Shown here: in pieces, positions 15,931 through 24,881 of the stretch
How positions within the stretch are numbered: the first letter of the stretch is position 1
Layout: each line of letters opens with the position of its first letter
Assembly (NCBI RefSeq): GCF_001905095.1
Contig: NZ_LWLS01000072.1
Coordinates: forward strand, 62,001 to 126,000
Direction of reading: 5' to 3'
Source: Micromonospora sp. CB01531
GTDB lineage: Bacteria; Actinomycetota; Actinomycetes; Mycobacteriales; Micromonosporaceae
DNA: 64,000 bases
The notes under the pieces: generated by a model
Told to the model about the DNA's origin: nothing
The model's input: only the letters and a program-made list of their open reading frames with translations
Database searches by the model: none
Translations under genes and position numbers: made by a program

Positions 15931-16590
15931 ATCAAGTCGGTCAGCCTGACGCCCCAATCCGGTACCCGGTTCCGGCTCCTCCAGTGCCGTCGACAGCTCG
16001 ATGAGCAGGGCTAGCGCCACTCCCTGCTCGACGGCCGGTGCGCCGTCGCCGTGGCGGCGCAGTCCCGAGTTCAGGGCCCGGAAGGCGGCTCGGTCATCGT
16101 TTTTGAACTCACGCAGGATCCGCACATTGTCCAGAACCCGGGCGAGCCCTTGGAGCTGCTTGGAGCCGCCGTACTCCAATTCCGTCGGCTCGTCACGCTG
16201 GATGAAGATAATCGAGTTGCCAGACGGGTCCATGACGGTGAACCGTGAGGCACCGGGCCGGTATCGGGTTATCCGCGGTAGCCCCTTGGCAAGCACCTTC
16301 CCGTAGGTGCGGCGCATCGCCTCGGTGAACGCCGCGTGGTACGGCGCGACCGTATCGACCATTACCAGGCATCCGCCGGTGTTCTCCAGCGATGGGTCCA
16401 CGTTGTTGGCGGCGCGCCCGTAGTGCAGCTCGAACCCGCGCCACCGGAACGCCAGGTACAGGTAGGGCTTCGACTGTTCGTAGGTCACGGCGAAGCCCAG
16501 GGCACGCCAGAAGGCCAGGGTTTCCTCCGGTGCCACACAGGGCAGCATCGGCACGACGCTCTCGTTGGGCTGGACACGCTCATCAAGCAT
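15931..16590 (-). pseudogene. 5' part of a VOC-family gene interrupted by the TnpB element
   Basis: 220 codons from ATG 16590 (VQPNESVVPMLPCVAPEET...) before the insertion point; in the present sequence the frame reads four more codons and stops at 15922. The VOC fold is visible: PEETLAFWRALGFAVTYEQ, FELHYGRAAN and SRFTVMDPSGNSIIFIQ, then a helical extension ending LGRQADRLD. The missing 35 C-terminal residues lie at 13668-13775. The truncated product keeps the whole VOC core, so residual function is possible. Bleomycin-type resistance is the usual family annotation, but no ligand is evident. Confidence 0.85.
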
Positions 16591-16827
16591 CGTCAGCACC
16601 TTGGTTCGACGGGCAGGCGCCGCAGCAGTCTGCCAAACCCGCGGCGATCGTGCACATGCAATAAATCGACCATCGCCGCGAGGACTTGACATAGCTCTGC
16701 CGGCGCGCACGCTCACTGCCATCGGCTCCGGGTGCCAGTGGCGGGTCCTACCGCGGCTATGCATGAGTGAGACGGTGCCGGCGGGGTCCGCGGTATTCGA
16801 CGGACTGGCCGCCCAGCAGCCACCGCG

Positions 16828-17562
16828 ATGTCAGGCCGACGTTCGGCGGGAGATGCCTTTCCCGCCGAATCTGGCTACGTGTTCGACACGGTCGACGCGG
16901 CGCTGGCCACGGTCGCGGGAAGTCCATGGGTGCTGCTCGTCGTCGTCGTGGTCGTGGTAGCGGCAGATGCCCTCGTTCCGCTGGCTCCGAGCGAGAGCAC
17001 GGTGATCGCTGTCGCCGTGGCGTCAGCCGCCAGCGGGCACCCACCGCTGGTCGCCGTCGTGGTCGCTGCGGCGCTCGGTGCGTACGGTGGTGATCGGCTG
17101 GCGTACGGCGTGGGCCGCTGGTGTGGGCCGGCGATGACCGCCCGGCTGCAGCGGCGTCGGCGAACTCGCGCCATGGCGGAGTTGGCACATCGCGTGATGC
17201 ACCGGCGCGGTCGCACGCTTATCGTCTTCGGGCGCTACCTGCCGGGTGGGCGCTCGGCGACCGCTGTCACCGCAGGCCTGGTCGGGTACCCGTTGGGGCG
17301 GTTCCAACGGTTCACCGCGTTGGCGGTCACCATCTGGGCCGTCTGGGCGGCGTTGCTGGGCTACGGCAGCGGCGCACTCTTCGGTGGTAACCCCACGCTG
17401 GGGCTCGCCCTCGCCTACACCGTCGCGGCTACGGTGGCCGTCGTCGCCGGCCTCGCCCGTCGCCTGGGCGGGTCCCCGGCGCGTGGCCGGTTAGGGCGTG
17501 TCCTGAGGACGGGGCGATCGACCGGCCGGGCCGGTGGCTCGGGGACCAGCAGGCCTGGGTAG
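16828..17562 (+). CDS. DedA-family membrane protein
   Basis: 244-residue DedA homologue, more divergent than the copy at 7573. It keeps ALVPLAPSES, GAYGGDRLAYGVGRWCG, the cytoplasmic Arg-rich loop, and FGRYLPGGRSATAVTAGLVGYPLGRF, with four to five hydrophobic segments. The first Met at 16828 adds about 20 residues; a later start is possible. The C-terminal 35 residues are Arg/Gly-rich and cytoplasmic. OsmC follows 10 bp downstream, so the two may be cotranscribed. The lipid or small-molecule substrate is unknown. Confidence 0.82.
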   Translation: MSGRRSAGDAFPAESGYVFDTVDAALATVAGSPWVLLVVVVVVVAADALVPLAPSESTVIAVAVASAASGHPPLVAVVVAAALGAYGGDRLAYGVGRWCGPAMTARLQRRRRTRAMAELAHRVMHRRGRTLIVFGRYLPGGRSATAVTAGLVGYPLGRFQRFTALAVTIWAVWAALLGYGSGALFGGNPTLGLALAYTVAATVAVVAGLARRLGGSPARGRLGRVLRTGRSTGRAGGSGTSRPG

Positions 17563-17572
17563 CTTCCTTGTC

Positions 17573-18016
17573 ATGAGTGAGGACACCTTCCGCTCGGTGG
17601 AGATCGAGCGCACCAGCGTCGGGCAGTATGTCGTGCGGAACGTCCGTGGTGGATCGATGTCGATGGGCATGGGCCAGGATGCCAGCTTCACGCCGGTGGA
17701 ACTCCTGCTGGCGGCGATCGGCGGCTGTACCGCGATCGACGTGGACCTCATCACCAGCCGCCGCGCGGAGCCGGCTCAGTTCTCCGTTGCGGTCACCGGC
17801 GACAAGATCCGGGACGAGGTCGGAGGCAACCGGATGCAGAACCTCACTGTCGAGTGCACCGTGACGTTCCCGGTTGGCGTGGAGGGCGACAAGGCGCGCG
17901 AGGCGCTGCCCCGGTCGCTGCAGCAGTCGCACGACCGGCTCTGCACCGTCTCCCGTACCGTCGAACTCGGCACTCCCGTCTCGATCGTCGAGGCCGCCGG
18001 TCCCACCGGGGACTGA
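17573..18016 (+). CDS. OsmC-family peroxidase-like protein
   Basis: 147-residue OsmC/Ohr-type protein. The first redox Cys is in LLLAAIGGCTAID (about residue 50) and the second in SHDRLCTVSRTVE (about residue 124), the spacing expected for thiol-dependent hydroperoxide reduction. The start is ATG 17573 (MSEDTFRSVEIERT); the alternative upstream Met lies inside the preceding gene. OsmC proteins reduce organic peroxides in the cytoplasm with lipoylated or thiol partners. Subgroup (OsmC versus YhfA) cannot be decided by eye. Confidence 0.9.
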   Translation: MSEDTFRSVEIERTSVGQYVVRNVRGGSMSMGMGQDASFTPVELLLAAIGGCTAIDVDLITSRRAEPAQFSVAVTGDKIRDEVGGNRMQNLTVECTVTFPVGVEGDKAREALPRSLQQSHDRLCTVSRTVELGTPVSIVEAAGPTGD

Positions 18017-18063
18017 GGTCTCCGGGCTACGGCCTCCACCAGCCGGTCGAGGGCCCGCCGGTC

Positions 18064-18189
18064 ATGTTCCGGTACGGGAACCGGACTGACCTGGCGGCCC
18101 TCGACAGGCACATGAACACGTCCAACTTCAACCGCGTCGTCCGGGCGAGATCGTCAAACGCCTCGTCGCCCCGTGGGCCGCGCACCTGA
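18064..18189 (+). pseudogene. Possible remnant of an antibiotic-biosynthesis-monooxygenase-type domain
   Basis: The 41 codons from ATG 18064 read FRYGNRTDLAALDRHMNTSN, resembling the conserved 'W-x-D-R-x-x-L-x-x-H-x-x-T-x-H-F' end of ABM-domain proteins. No upstream domain exists in frame, so this looks like the tail of a deleted gene. Weak call. Confidence 0.3.
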
Positions 18190-18230
18190 TGACGATGCTG
18201 ATGCAACTGGGAACGAAACCCATTTCACAG

Positions 18231-18259
18231 TTGCACACATTGCAATACGAGCATATGTT
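18231..18259 (+). promoter_or_regulatory. Probable promoter of the CDF transporter gene
   Basis: TTGCAC (18231-18236), 17 bp, TATGTT (18254-18259), about 33 bp before the start codon. The spacer contains TGCACACATTGCA and other AT-rich symmetry unusual for this GC-rich DNA, so a metal-responsive repressor site is likely to overlap it. Confidence 0.5.
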
Positions 18260-18291
18260 GGCCGCGTCGCCAAGGTTGAAGGGATACGGAC

Positions 18292-19206
18292 ATGGGTGCG
18301 GGTCACAATCATGGGGGTGAGGCGATGCGGGCTGGTGCGCGGCACCGGAAACCGCTCTGGGCGGCGCTGGCCGTTCTGACCACGTTTATGATTGTGGAGG
18401 CCGTCGCAGCCTGGCTCACCGGCTCCCTCGCGCTGCTGTCGGACGCGGCGCACATGTTCACCGATGTCCTTGGGATCGCGTTGGCCGTCGCGGCCATCAC
18501 CGCAGCCGGTCGGTCGTCCCACGGCATTCACCGCACGTTCGGTCTGTACCGGCTGGAGGTCCTCGCGGCCCTGGCAAACGCCGCCCTGCTGTTCGGAGTG
18601 GGCGTGTACGTGCTCGTCGAGGCTGTACGCCGGTTCGGCGACCCACCGCAGGTGCTGGTCGGGCCGATGTTGCTCGTCGCCATCGCCGGACTGATCGCCA
18701 ACGTGGTGGCGTTCCTGCTGCTCCGAACCGGCTCGAAGGAGAGCCTCAACGTACGCGGCGCATACCTCGAGGTACTGAGCGATCTCGTCGGCTCGGTCGG
18801 GGTGATCGTCGCCGCTGTCGTGATCGCCATGACCGGCTGGCTCTACGCGGACCTCGTCGTCGCGGTGGCGGTCGGCGTGTTCATCCTCCCGCGTACCTGG
18901 CAACTCGCCCGCGCCGCGCTGCGTGTGCTGGTGCAGGCGGCCCCGCCGCACATCGACGTGGCGGCGGTCCGGGCGAACCTGATCGACGTGCCCGGGGTGG
19001 TCGATGTGCATGACCTGCACGTGTGGACGCTGACCTCGGGCATGGACGTGGCCTCGGCACACCTGAGCCTGCGTGCCGGCGCCGAGCTGGGGCCGGTGCT
19101 GACGGCGGCGCGGGCCCGGCTGCACGACGGGTTCGGCATCGATCACTGCACCCTGCAGGTGGAACCGTCCACGGCGGAGAAGGTGTGCGACGGCATTCAG
19201 TGGTGA
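18292..19206 (+). CDS. Cation diffusion facilitator, zinc/divalent metal exporter (ZitB/CzcD type)
   Basis: 304-residue CDF transporter with six predicted membrane spans. Site A is formed by SDAAHMFTD in TM2 and YLEVLSD in TM5: the TM5 position usually His is Glu (E-x-x-x-D), a variant I recall from other actinobacterial CDFs. The C-terminal cytoplasmic domain carries VHDLHVWTLTSG and DHCTLQVE. The N-terminus has only a short His stretch (GHNHGG). ATG 18292 follows GAAGGGA. It exports Zn or related ions with proton exchange. The nearby ArsR-ArsC gene makes this a small metal-stress neighbourhood, but the two are separately promoted. Confidence 0.92.
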   Translation: MGAGHNHGGEAMRAGARHRKPLWAALAVLTTFMIVEAVAAWLTGSLALLSDAAHMFTDVLGIALAVAAITAAGRSSHGIHRTFGLYRLEVLAALANAALLFGVGVYVLVEAVRRFGDPPQVLVGPMLLVAIAGLIANVVAFLLLRTGSKESLNVRGAYLEVLSDLVGSVGVIVAAVVIAMTGWLYADLVVAVAVGVFILPRTWQLARAALRVLVQAAPPHIDVAAVRANLIDVPGVVDVHDLHVWTLTSGMDVASAHLSLRAGAELGPVLTAARARLHDGFGIDHCTLQVEPSTAEKVCDGIQW

Positions 19207-19325
19207 CCGGCCGTGCCTCGTTCCGCGCGCGGGTTCAGGGCCGTGACGTCGGTACATGTGGAGTCGATTCAAGTACGCACGGGCGGTCGGCGAGGCACTG
19301 GCCGACCGCCATGGAGGTAGGTGGA

Positions 19326-19358
19326 GGCGCCCCGCCAGCCGACCGCTGGCGGGGCGCC
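19326..19358. terminator. Bidirectional terminator between CDF and sialidase genes
   Basis: Perfect 14-bp inverted repeat, arms GGCGCCCCGCCAGC (19326-19339) and GCTGGCGGGGCGCC (19345-19358), with loop CGACC, between two convergent genes. No U-tract, as often in actinomycetes. Confidence 0.85.
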
Positions 19359-19368
19359 GAAGCTGCGG

Positions 19369-21267
19369 CTACTGCCGGGGGTTGATCGTCGTGATCGGGA
19401 GGCGGAGCCGGAGCTGGCCGGCGATCGGGACATTGTGTTCCCGGACCTCCAGTAGTTCCTCGGCGGTGAGGGCCCGGGCGTAGATGCGGAACTCGTCGAG
19501 GGCACCGCGGAACCGGTTGACGCCGTCGATCCGTTGGCCGAGGTAGATGCTGCGGATACCGAACTCCTTGCCGGTGGTCACCGAGCCGCGGGGAGCGGCC
19601 AGGTCGGCGACTCTGGCGCCGTCGATGAGAACCGTCACCCGGGTCGCCGTGCGTTGCATGGCGACGTGGTGCCAGAGCCCGTCGTTGTACGCGCCCGCGA
19701 TGGTGATGTTCGCGTCGCCCTGGCCGGTGCCGATGACGCCCCGGATGCGGTTGCTCGCCGGTTCGGCCCGCAGCCAGATCTGCGCGGCTCCCGTACCCCA
19801 CTGGTAGCACCACCAGATCACGTGGCTGCCAGTGGTTTCGCTGTACCGGAACCACGTCATGATCGTGAACTCGTCGCCGCCAAGGTCGACGTCCGGGTTG
19901 TACGGCACCTCCACGTGGTCGTCGACGCCGTCGAGCGCGATTCCGCTGCCGTACCGCCCGTCGATCAGCGTCGCACCGCCGCGCACGTAGGCAGTGTTGT
20001 CGTAGCGCGGTGACGCGTCCGGAGTGGTCGGTCCCGGCTGCGGTGGCGGCGGCAGGCCCGGCGGGGAACCGTTCGGGGTGTCGAGGTACGCCTCGTTGAA
20101 CCTGACGAACTGGATCACCTCGTACAGGGCGGTCACGCCGCCTTCGTACAGCAGCCCGGCCACGGGGCCCGCGACCGGGTCGGTCCCGATCTTGACCATG
20201 TCGGAGTACCCACCCGGGCCCCAACTGACGACCTTGCCTTCCTGCCAGGTCTGCCAGGTCCGGGCCTCGTCGTACGAGGAGCGGATCGTCAGGGCCTCGC
20301 GCTTGCCGGGGTTCGCGGGCCCGGAGAACAGAATGCGGTTCCGCGCGTCACCTTCGTCGGTGGCGGTAAGGCGCAGCAATGCTCCCTGCACGACCGGCAT
20401 CGTCAGCTCGGGCACCATCTGGAACGGCGCGTCGAAGTTTTCGCCGCCGTCGCTGGAGATCGCGTACGCCCGAGTGCCGTCAGCCGTCCCGGCTTCCCGC
20501 ACGTTGACGTAGATCCGGCCGTCGGTCAGCTCCACCAGCGTCGACTCGTTGACGAAGGTGGTGTCGTCGGCGCCACCGGAGCTGGCGCCGAGCTGCCACG
20601 TGTCGCCGCCGTCGTCGCTGTAGGCCAGGTGGATGCCGGCGACGGGCCGCCCGTCGGGGCCGACGGACTCATGGTTGGCGCTCATCACCAGCCGCCCGGC
20701 GTGTGGGCCGCGGTTGAGCTGGATGGCGTGCACCGGGCCGGTGGCGTACCAGTGGGTCCACTCCGGCAGGATCAGCTCGGTCATTTCCCGCGGCGCGCTC
20801 CAGGTCGCTCCGTGGTCGTCGCTGACCTGCAGGTACGGATCACGGCCACCGCTTCCGGTGCCCGGGTTGTGGGTCGTGAACAGCACGACCCGCCCGGTCC
20901 GTTCGTCCACGATCGGCATCGGGTTGCCGTGCGTGTCGCCGTTGCCGCGCGACACGACCTGCAGCGGCCCCCAGGTACGACCCCCGTCGTGGGACCGCTT
21001 CAGCACCAGGTCGATGTCGCCCCGGTCGTCACAGTTCTTGATCCGGCCTTCGGCGAACGCCAGCAGGTCCCCGTTGGTGGCCTTCACGATCGCCGGGATC
21101 CGGAAGCAGAAATATCCGTCCGTGTTCGCCGTGTAGACCGCCTGTTCCTCGTGGTACGGCTCGGCGGCGTGCGCGGTGCCGCTGGTCAGCAGGGCAGCGG
21201 CCAGCGCCGCGACCACCGCGGTGGACAACAATCGACGGGGTCTTCGGCCGTGTCCTTGTCTCGTCAT
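19369..21267 (-). CDS. Secreted exo-sialidase (GH33) with C-terminal LamG-type domain
   Basis: 632-residue exported enzyme. A signal peptide (RRPRRLLSTAVVAALAAALL...AHA) precedes a six-bladed sialidase propeller with the catalytic-Arg motif CFRIPAIV (about residue 56), Asp boxes SHDGGRTW, SDDHGATW, SDDGGDTW and SSDGGENF, and the Glu in FVNESTLVEL. After a Pro-rich linker near residue 410 comes a LamG/concanavalin-like domain (GIALDGVDDHVEVPYNPDV...FTIMTWFRYS). It should release terminal sialic acids from glycoconjugates outside the cell. ATG 21267 follows GGAGG; an upstream GTG lies inside the ribosome site. It is divergent from the SGNH esterase gene, which may act on the same glycans. Confidence 0.93.
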   Translation of the reverse strand: MTRQGHGRRPRRLLSTAVVAALAAALLTSGTAHAAEPYHEEQAVYTANTDGYFCFRIPAIVKATNGDLLAFAEGRIKNCDDRGDIDLVLKRSHDGGRTWGPLQVVSRGNGDTHGNPMPIVDERTGRVVLFTTHNPGTGSGGRDPYLQVSDDHGATWSAPREMTELILPEWTHWYATGPVHAIQLNRGPHAGRLVMSANHESVGPDGRPVAGIHLAYSDDGGDTWQLGASSGGADDTTFVNESTLVELTDGRIYVNVREAGTADGTRAYAISSDGGENFDAPFQMVPELTMPVVQGALLRLTATDEGDARNRILFSGPANPGKREALTIRSSYDEARTWQTWQEGKVVSWGPGGYSDMVKIGTDPVAGPVAGLLYEGGVTALYEVIQFVRFNEAYLDTPNGSPPGLPPPPQPGPTTPDASPRYDNTAYVRGGATLIDGRYGSGIALDGVDDHVEVPYNPDVDLGGDEFTIMTWFRYSETTGSHVIWWCYQWGTGAAQIWLRAEPASNRIRGVIGTGQGDANITIAGAYNDGLWHHVAMQRTATRVTVLIDGARVADLAAPRGSVTTGKEFGIRSIYLGQRIDGVNRFRGALDEFRIYARALTAEELLEVREHNVPIAGQLRLRLPITTINPRQ

Positions 21268-21733
21268 TTGCGATACCTCCACTGGTCACTGCTGGGCTGT
21301 CGAGCGGCAGGTGAAGCCGAAGTTGCCGGTGGTCGTAGCACCTGTTGGGTCGTGATCGTCGGCAGCTGTGCCCGTATCGCCCCACCTCTCGTCACAGGTG
21401 TCAGACATTTGGCGGACATCCTACGTCTGGCGTCGGGCGCCGCAAGCCCCTCGGGACAGATTGTCGGCCAGCTTGATCGACATGTACCTTCCGAGGTGCT
21501 TCCATCGACGTGCCACGAGACGGTTCGAGATAACCCCGCAGAGGCGGCGTGGGAGGCGCGTACCCCCTTGTTTTCTGGGCTGCACCGCGAAGCAGATTCA
21601 CCCGTGTCGACTCCTCGCCGCGCTCGCGGCGCACCTGAAAGACAGCACAGTCGCGACCGGACAGAATTGCCAGACACCTGTTGACCGCGACGGAGGCGGA
21701 GAGCAAACTCGTTCGCGACCGGGAGGAGATCCT
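21268..21733. other. Intergenic region between divergent sialidase and SGNH genes
   Basis: 466 bp without a credible gene. It must hold both promoters and any shared operator. I found no confident -35/-10 pair or long palindrome. An AGGAGAT ribosome site precedes the SGNH start at 21734. The frames that cross it read low-complexity sequence. Confidence 0.5.
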
Positions 21734-24110
21734 ATGTCTTGCATCCGGAGAATGACGCAAACCGCCGGTACCGTGCTCGCGCTGGTGCTCGGCCTGACAG
21801 CCCCGGCCGCCGCGGAAGGTCAGGACGCCCAGTCGACGGCACCACCCGACGACTGGGTCGGCACCTGGTCGGCCTCGGCATCCGGCACCGTGCCCAACCT
21901 ACCCACCGGATACGCGAACCGGACCATTCGCAACGTCGTGCACACCAGCGTCGGTGGTTCGGGCTTGCGGGTCTCGCTGACCAACGTCCTCGGCACGGTG
22001 GCGGTGCGGATGGACGTGGTGACGGTCGCGGTCGCCGATGCACCCGACGGGCCGGTCGCGGTCGCGGGCACGATGCGCGCGCTCACCTTCGGCGGCGCGC
22101 CGTCGGTGACCATCCCGGTAGGCGGCGAGGTGCTGAGCGACCCCATCTCCCTTGCCGTGCCGGAAGATGGCAACCTCCTGGTCAGCGTCTACACCCCCGG
22201 TACCGTCCGGGCCGGTGACCTATCACCAGGTGGCCAACCAGACCTCGTACCTGTCGCAAAACGGTGATCACGCGGCCGACGAGTCCGGCGGGGCGTTCAC
22301 CGAGAGCATCACATTCTGGGCGTACGTGAGCGGCGTGGACGTCCTCGGACAGGCCGAAGGCGCGGTGGTCACGCTGGGCGACTCGATCACCGATGGGAAC
22401 AACTCGACCCGGAACGCGAATCACCGCTGGCCGGACTTCCTGGCCGACCGGCTGATCGCCGTGCCTGGGCCGACGCGGCTCGGCGTGCTCAACGTCGGCA
22501 TCAGCTCGAACCGGTTGCTCAACAATACCTGGAACCCCAACGCGCTGTCCAGGTTGGACCGCGACGTGCTGACCGCGACCGGCGCACGCTCGGTGATCGT
22601 CATGCTGGGAATCAACGACATCGGCGGCCAGCCGCAGCACCACGAGCCGTCACAGATCATCGCTGCGCTGGGCCAGATAGCGGCACAGGCCAAGGCGAAG
22701 GGGCTGCGGGCCACCGGTGGCACCCTCACGCCGTTCGGCGGGTCGAGCAACTACACCCAGGAACTGGAAGGCGTACGGCAGGCGGTCAACCACTTCATCC
22801 GCCACGGCGGCGCGTTCGACGCGGTGGCCGACTTCGACGCCGCCCTGCGAGACCCCGCAGCGCCGAACCGGCTACGCGCGACGTACGACTCCGGCGACCA
22901 CCTCCACCCGAATGACGCCGGTTACCAGGCGATGGCGGCGGCCGTTGACCTGGACAAGCTCGACACCCGCCCACCCGGGCACTGGGTCGGCACCTGGCAG
23001 ACGGCCATGGCGCGCACGACGCCCGGTGCCGACCAGGGCATGCCGAACCACTCGATCCGCAACGTGGTGCACACGAGCGTGGGCGGCGATGCGGCCCGCG
23101 TACGCCTGTCCAACGTGCTCGGCACGGCGTCGGTCCTGATCGGACGGGCGACGCTGGCGGTGGCGACCAGGCCCGACGCACCGGACGCGGTTGCCGGCAC
23201 GATGCGGGCGCTGACCTTCGGCGGCGCGCCGTCGGTGACCATTCCGGCCGGCGGCGAAGTGCTCAGCGACCCGGTTTCCCTTGCCGTGCCGGCAGACGGG
23301 GACCTGCTGGTGACCGTCTACACCCCGGCGCCCTCCGGCCCGGTGACCGAGCACCCGCGCTCGTACCAGACGTCGTTCATCACCGCGGACGGCGACCACG
23401 CGGCAGACGAGCAGGGCACCGCGTTCACCCAGCCGACCACGGCCTGGTACTACGCGACAGGCGTGGACGTCCGGTCCACCACCGCACGGGGCACGGTGGT
23501 GACCTTCGGCGACTCGATCACCGACGGGGACAGGTCGACCACCAACGCGAACCTGCGGTGGCCCGACGTCCTCGCCGACCGGCTCGCCGCCCAGCCGGGA
23601 CCGACCAAGCTTGGCGTGGTCAACAGCGGCATCAGCGGCAACCGGATCCTGGACAGCAGCACCGGAAGCGGAATCGGCGGCCCGAACGCGTTCGCCCGCC
23701 TGTCCCGGGACATGCTGACCACGTCCGGGGCGCGCACGGTCATCCTGCTCGAGGGCGTCAACGACATCCTGAACCTCGAACGCCCCGACCCGGAGGCCCT
23801 GAAACTCGCCTTGCGGCAGATCGCCGCCCAGGCACACGCACAGGGCCTGCGGGTCGTCGTCGGCACGATCACGCCGATCAAGGGATGGCGCTCCTACACC
23901 GAGGAACGGGAGAACGTGCGGCAGGTCGTGAACGAGTTCATCCGCACCAGTGACGACTTCGACGCCGTCGTCGACTTCGACGCGGTGGTGCGTGACCAGG
24001 CCGACCCGCAACGGATCAGCCCGGGGTACGACTCGGGCGACCACCTGCACCCGTCGGACGTGGGCTACCGCGCGATGGCCGAGGCCATCGACCTCGGCAC
24101 ACTCCGTTGA
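21734..24110 (+). pseudogene. Secreted tandem SGNH/GDSL esterase with a one-base frameshift
   Basis: A signal peptide (VLALVLGLTAPAAAEG) leads into two homologous units of about 375 residues, each a beta-rich N-terminal half (WVGTWSAS..., IRNVVHTSVGG, MRALTFGGAPSVTIP) plus an SGNH hydrolase. Unit 1 has LGDSITDGNN, GISSNRL, MLGINDIGG and DHLHPND; unit 2 has FGDSITDGDR, GISGNRI, LEGVNDI and DHLHPSD, so Ser, Gly, Asn and Asp-His are all present in both. The frame breaks at 22194-22198: a run of five C, where four would give YTPVPSGPVTY, exactly parallel to YTPAPSGPVTE in unit 2. Either an error or a recent mutation. Sialate or acetyl-glycan esterase activity is inferred from the divergent sialidase. 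Confidence 0.85.
21851..24107 (+). repeat. Internal tandem duplication of the esterase unit
   Basis: The stretch starting TGGGTCGGCACCTGG near 21853 recurs about 1130 bp later near 22983 and the similarity continues to the gene end, including near-identical DNA around the GGCGGCGCGCCGTCGGTGAC segment of both copies. The DNA similarity implies a fairly recent intragenic duplication or ongoing gene conversion. Confidence 0.75.
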
Positions 24111-24352
24111 GTGCTGGCTGCGTGCCGTCCCACCCAGGTCGGCGCGCAGCCGGCGAGCCGGACGCAGTGCCGGCCGGCGGCCCGCAGCCGGTCGCCGAGG
24201 AGGGCGGCGCCGCCGTCGGTGCCGTCGACGACGACCCAGGCATCCGCGTCCGGGAGGGCGTCGGCGAGGTGGTCGAGGACGCTGTGCCAGCGGTCCTGTT
24301 GGTCGTCGGTCAGGTGCTGCTGGGCGGGTGCGGTCTCCCGGTCGCCGGTCAT
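24065..24352 (-). pseudogene. Fragment resembling the N-terminus of a uridine-kinase-like P-loop protein
   Basis: 95 codons from ATG 24352. The segment WVVVDGTDGGAALLGDRLRAAGRHCVRLAG aligns in pattern with actinobacterial kinases that read VVVDGVDGAGKT, but the Walker A GKT is lost and the frame stops without the rest of the fold, running into the 3' end of the esterase gene. It is best read as a decayed gene start. Confidence 0.4.
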
Positions 24353-24455
24353 GCATCCATCATGCAGATGCGGCTGCTAACACGCTATGGGCGGCCGAAG
24401 ATGCGGATAGATTGGCGGGTTTTGCTTGGCAGGTGCCGGAGGCTAGGGTGCCGGT

Positions 24456-24881
24456 GTGACGGTATTTCGGATCGGTGAGGCAGCCGAACTGCTCGGAGTC
24501 AGCCCGGACACGGTCCGCCGTTGGATCGACGCTGGGCGGCTGAGCGCGACCCGGGATGACCACGGCCACCGGACGATCGACGGGGTTGAACTCGCCACGT
24601 TCGTCAGCGGTCAAGCCGGTGAAGCGGATGATCGAGCCGACGCGTCGTCGGCGCGGAATCGGCTGCGGGGCATCGTCACCGCGGTGGTGAAGGACACCGT
24701 CATGGCGCAGGTGGACATCCAGGCCGGGCCGTTCCGGCTGGTGTCGCTGATGAGTCGCGAGGCCGTCGACCAGCTGGACCTGCAGGTCGGTTCGGTTGCG
24801 GTGGCAGTGATCAAGTCGACCACGGTGGTGGTGGAACGATCCACCCCGGCCGTGGCGCACAGGGGGAGGACCACCACGTGA
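24456..24881 (+). CDS. MerR-type HTH protein with TOBE/Mop molybdate-binding domain
   Basis: 141-residue one-component regulator. An excisionase/MerR-like helix-turn-helix fills residues about 1-45 (RIGEAAELLGVSPDTVRRWIDAGRL). A single TOBE/Mop domain follows (SARNRLRGIVTAVVKDTVMAQVDI, VGSVAVAVIKSTTVVVE, about residues 65-128), the fold that binds molybdate or tungstate in ModE and ModC. The GTG start at 24456 has no strong ribosome site. The stop overlaps the modA start (GTGA), so this is the first gene of a mod operon and presumably its molybdate-responsive regulator, a compact alternative to ModE. Confidence 0.88.
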   Translation: MTVFRIGEAAELLGVSPDTVRRWIDAGRLSATRDDHGHRTIDGVELATFVSGQAGEADDRADASSARNRLRGIVTAVVKDTVMAQVDIQAGPFRLVSLMSREAVDQLDLQVGSVAVAVIKSTTVVVERSTPAVAHRGRTTT

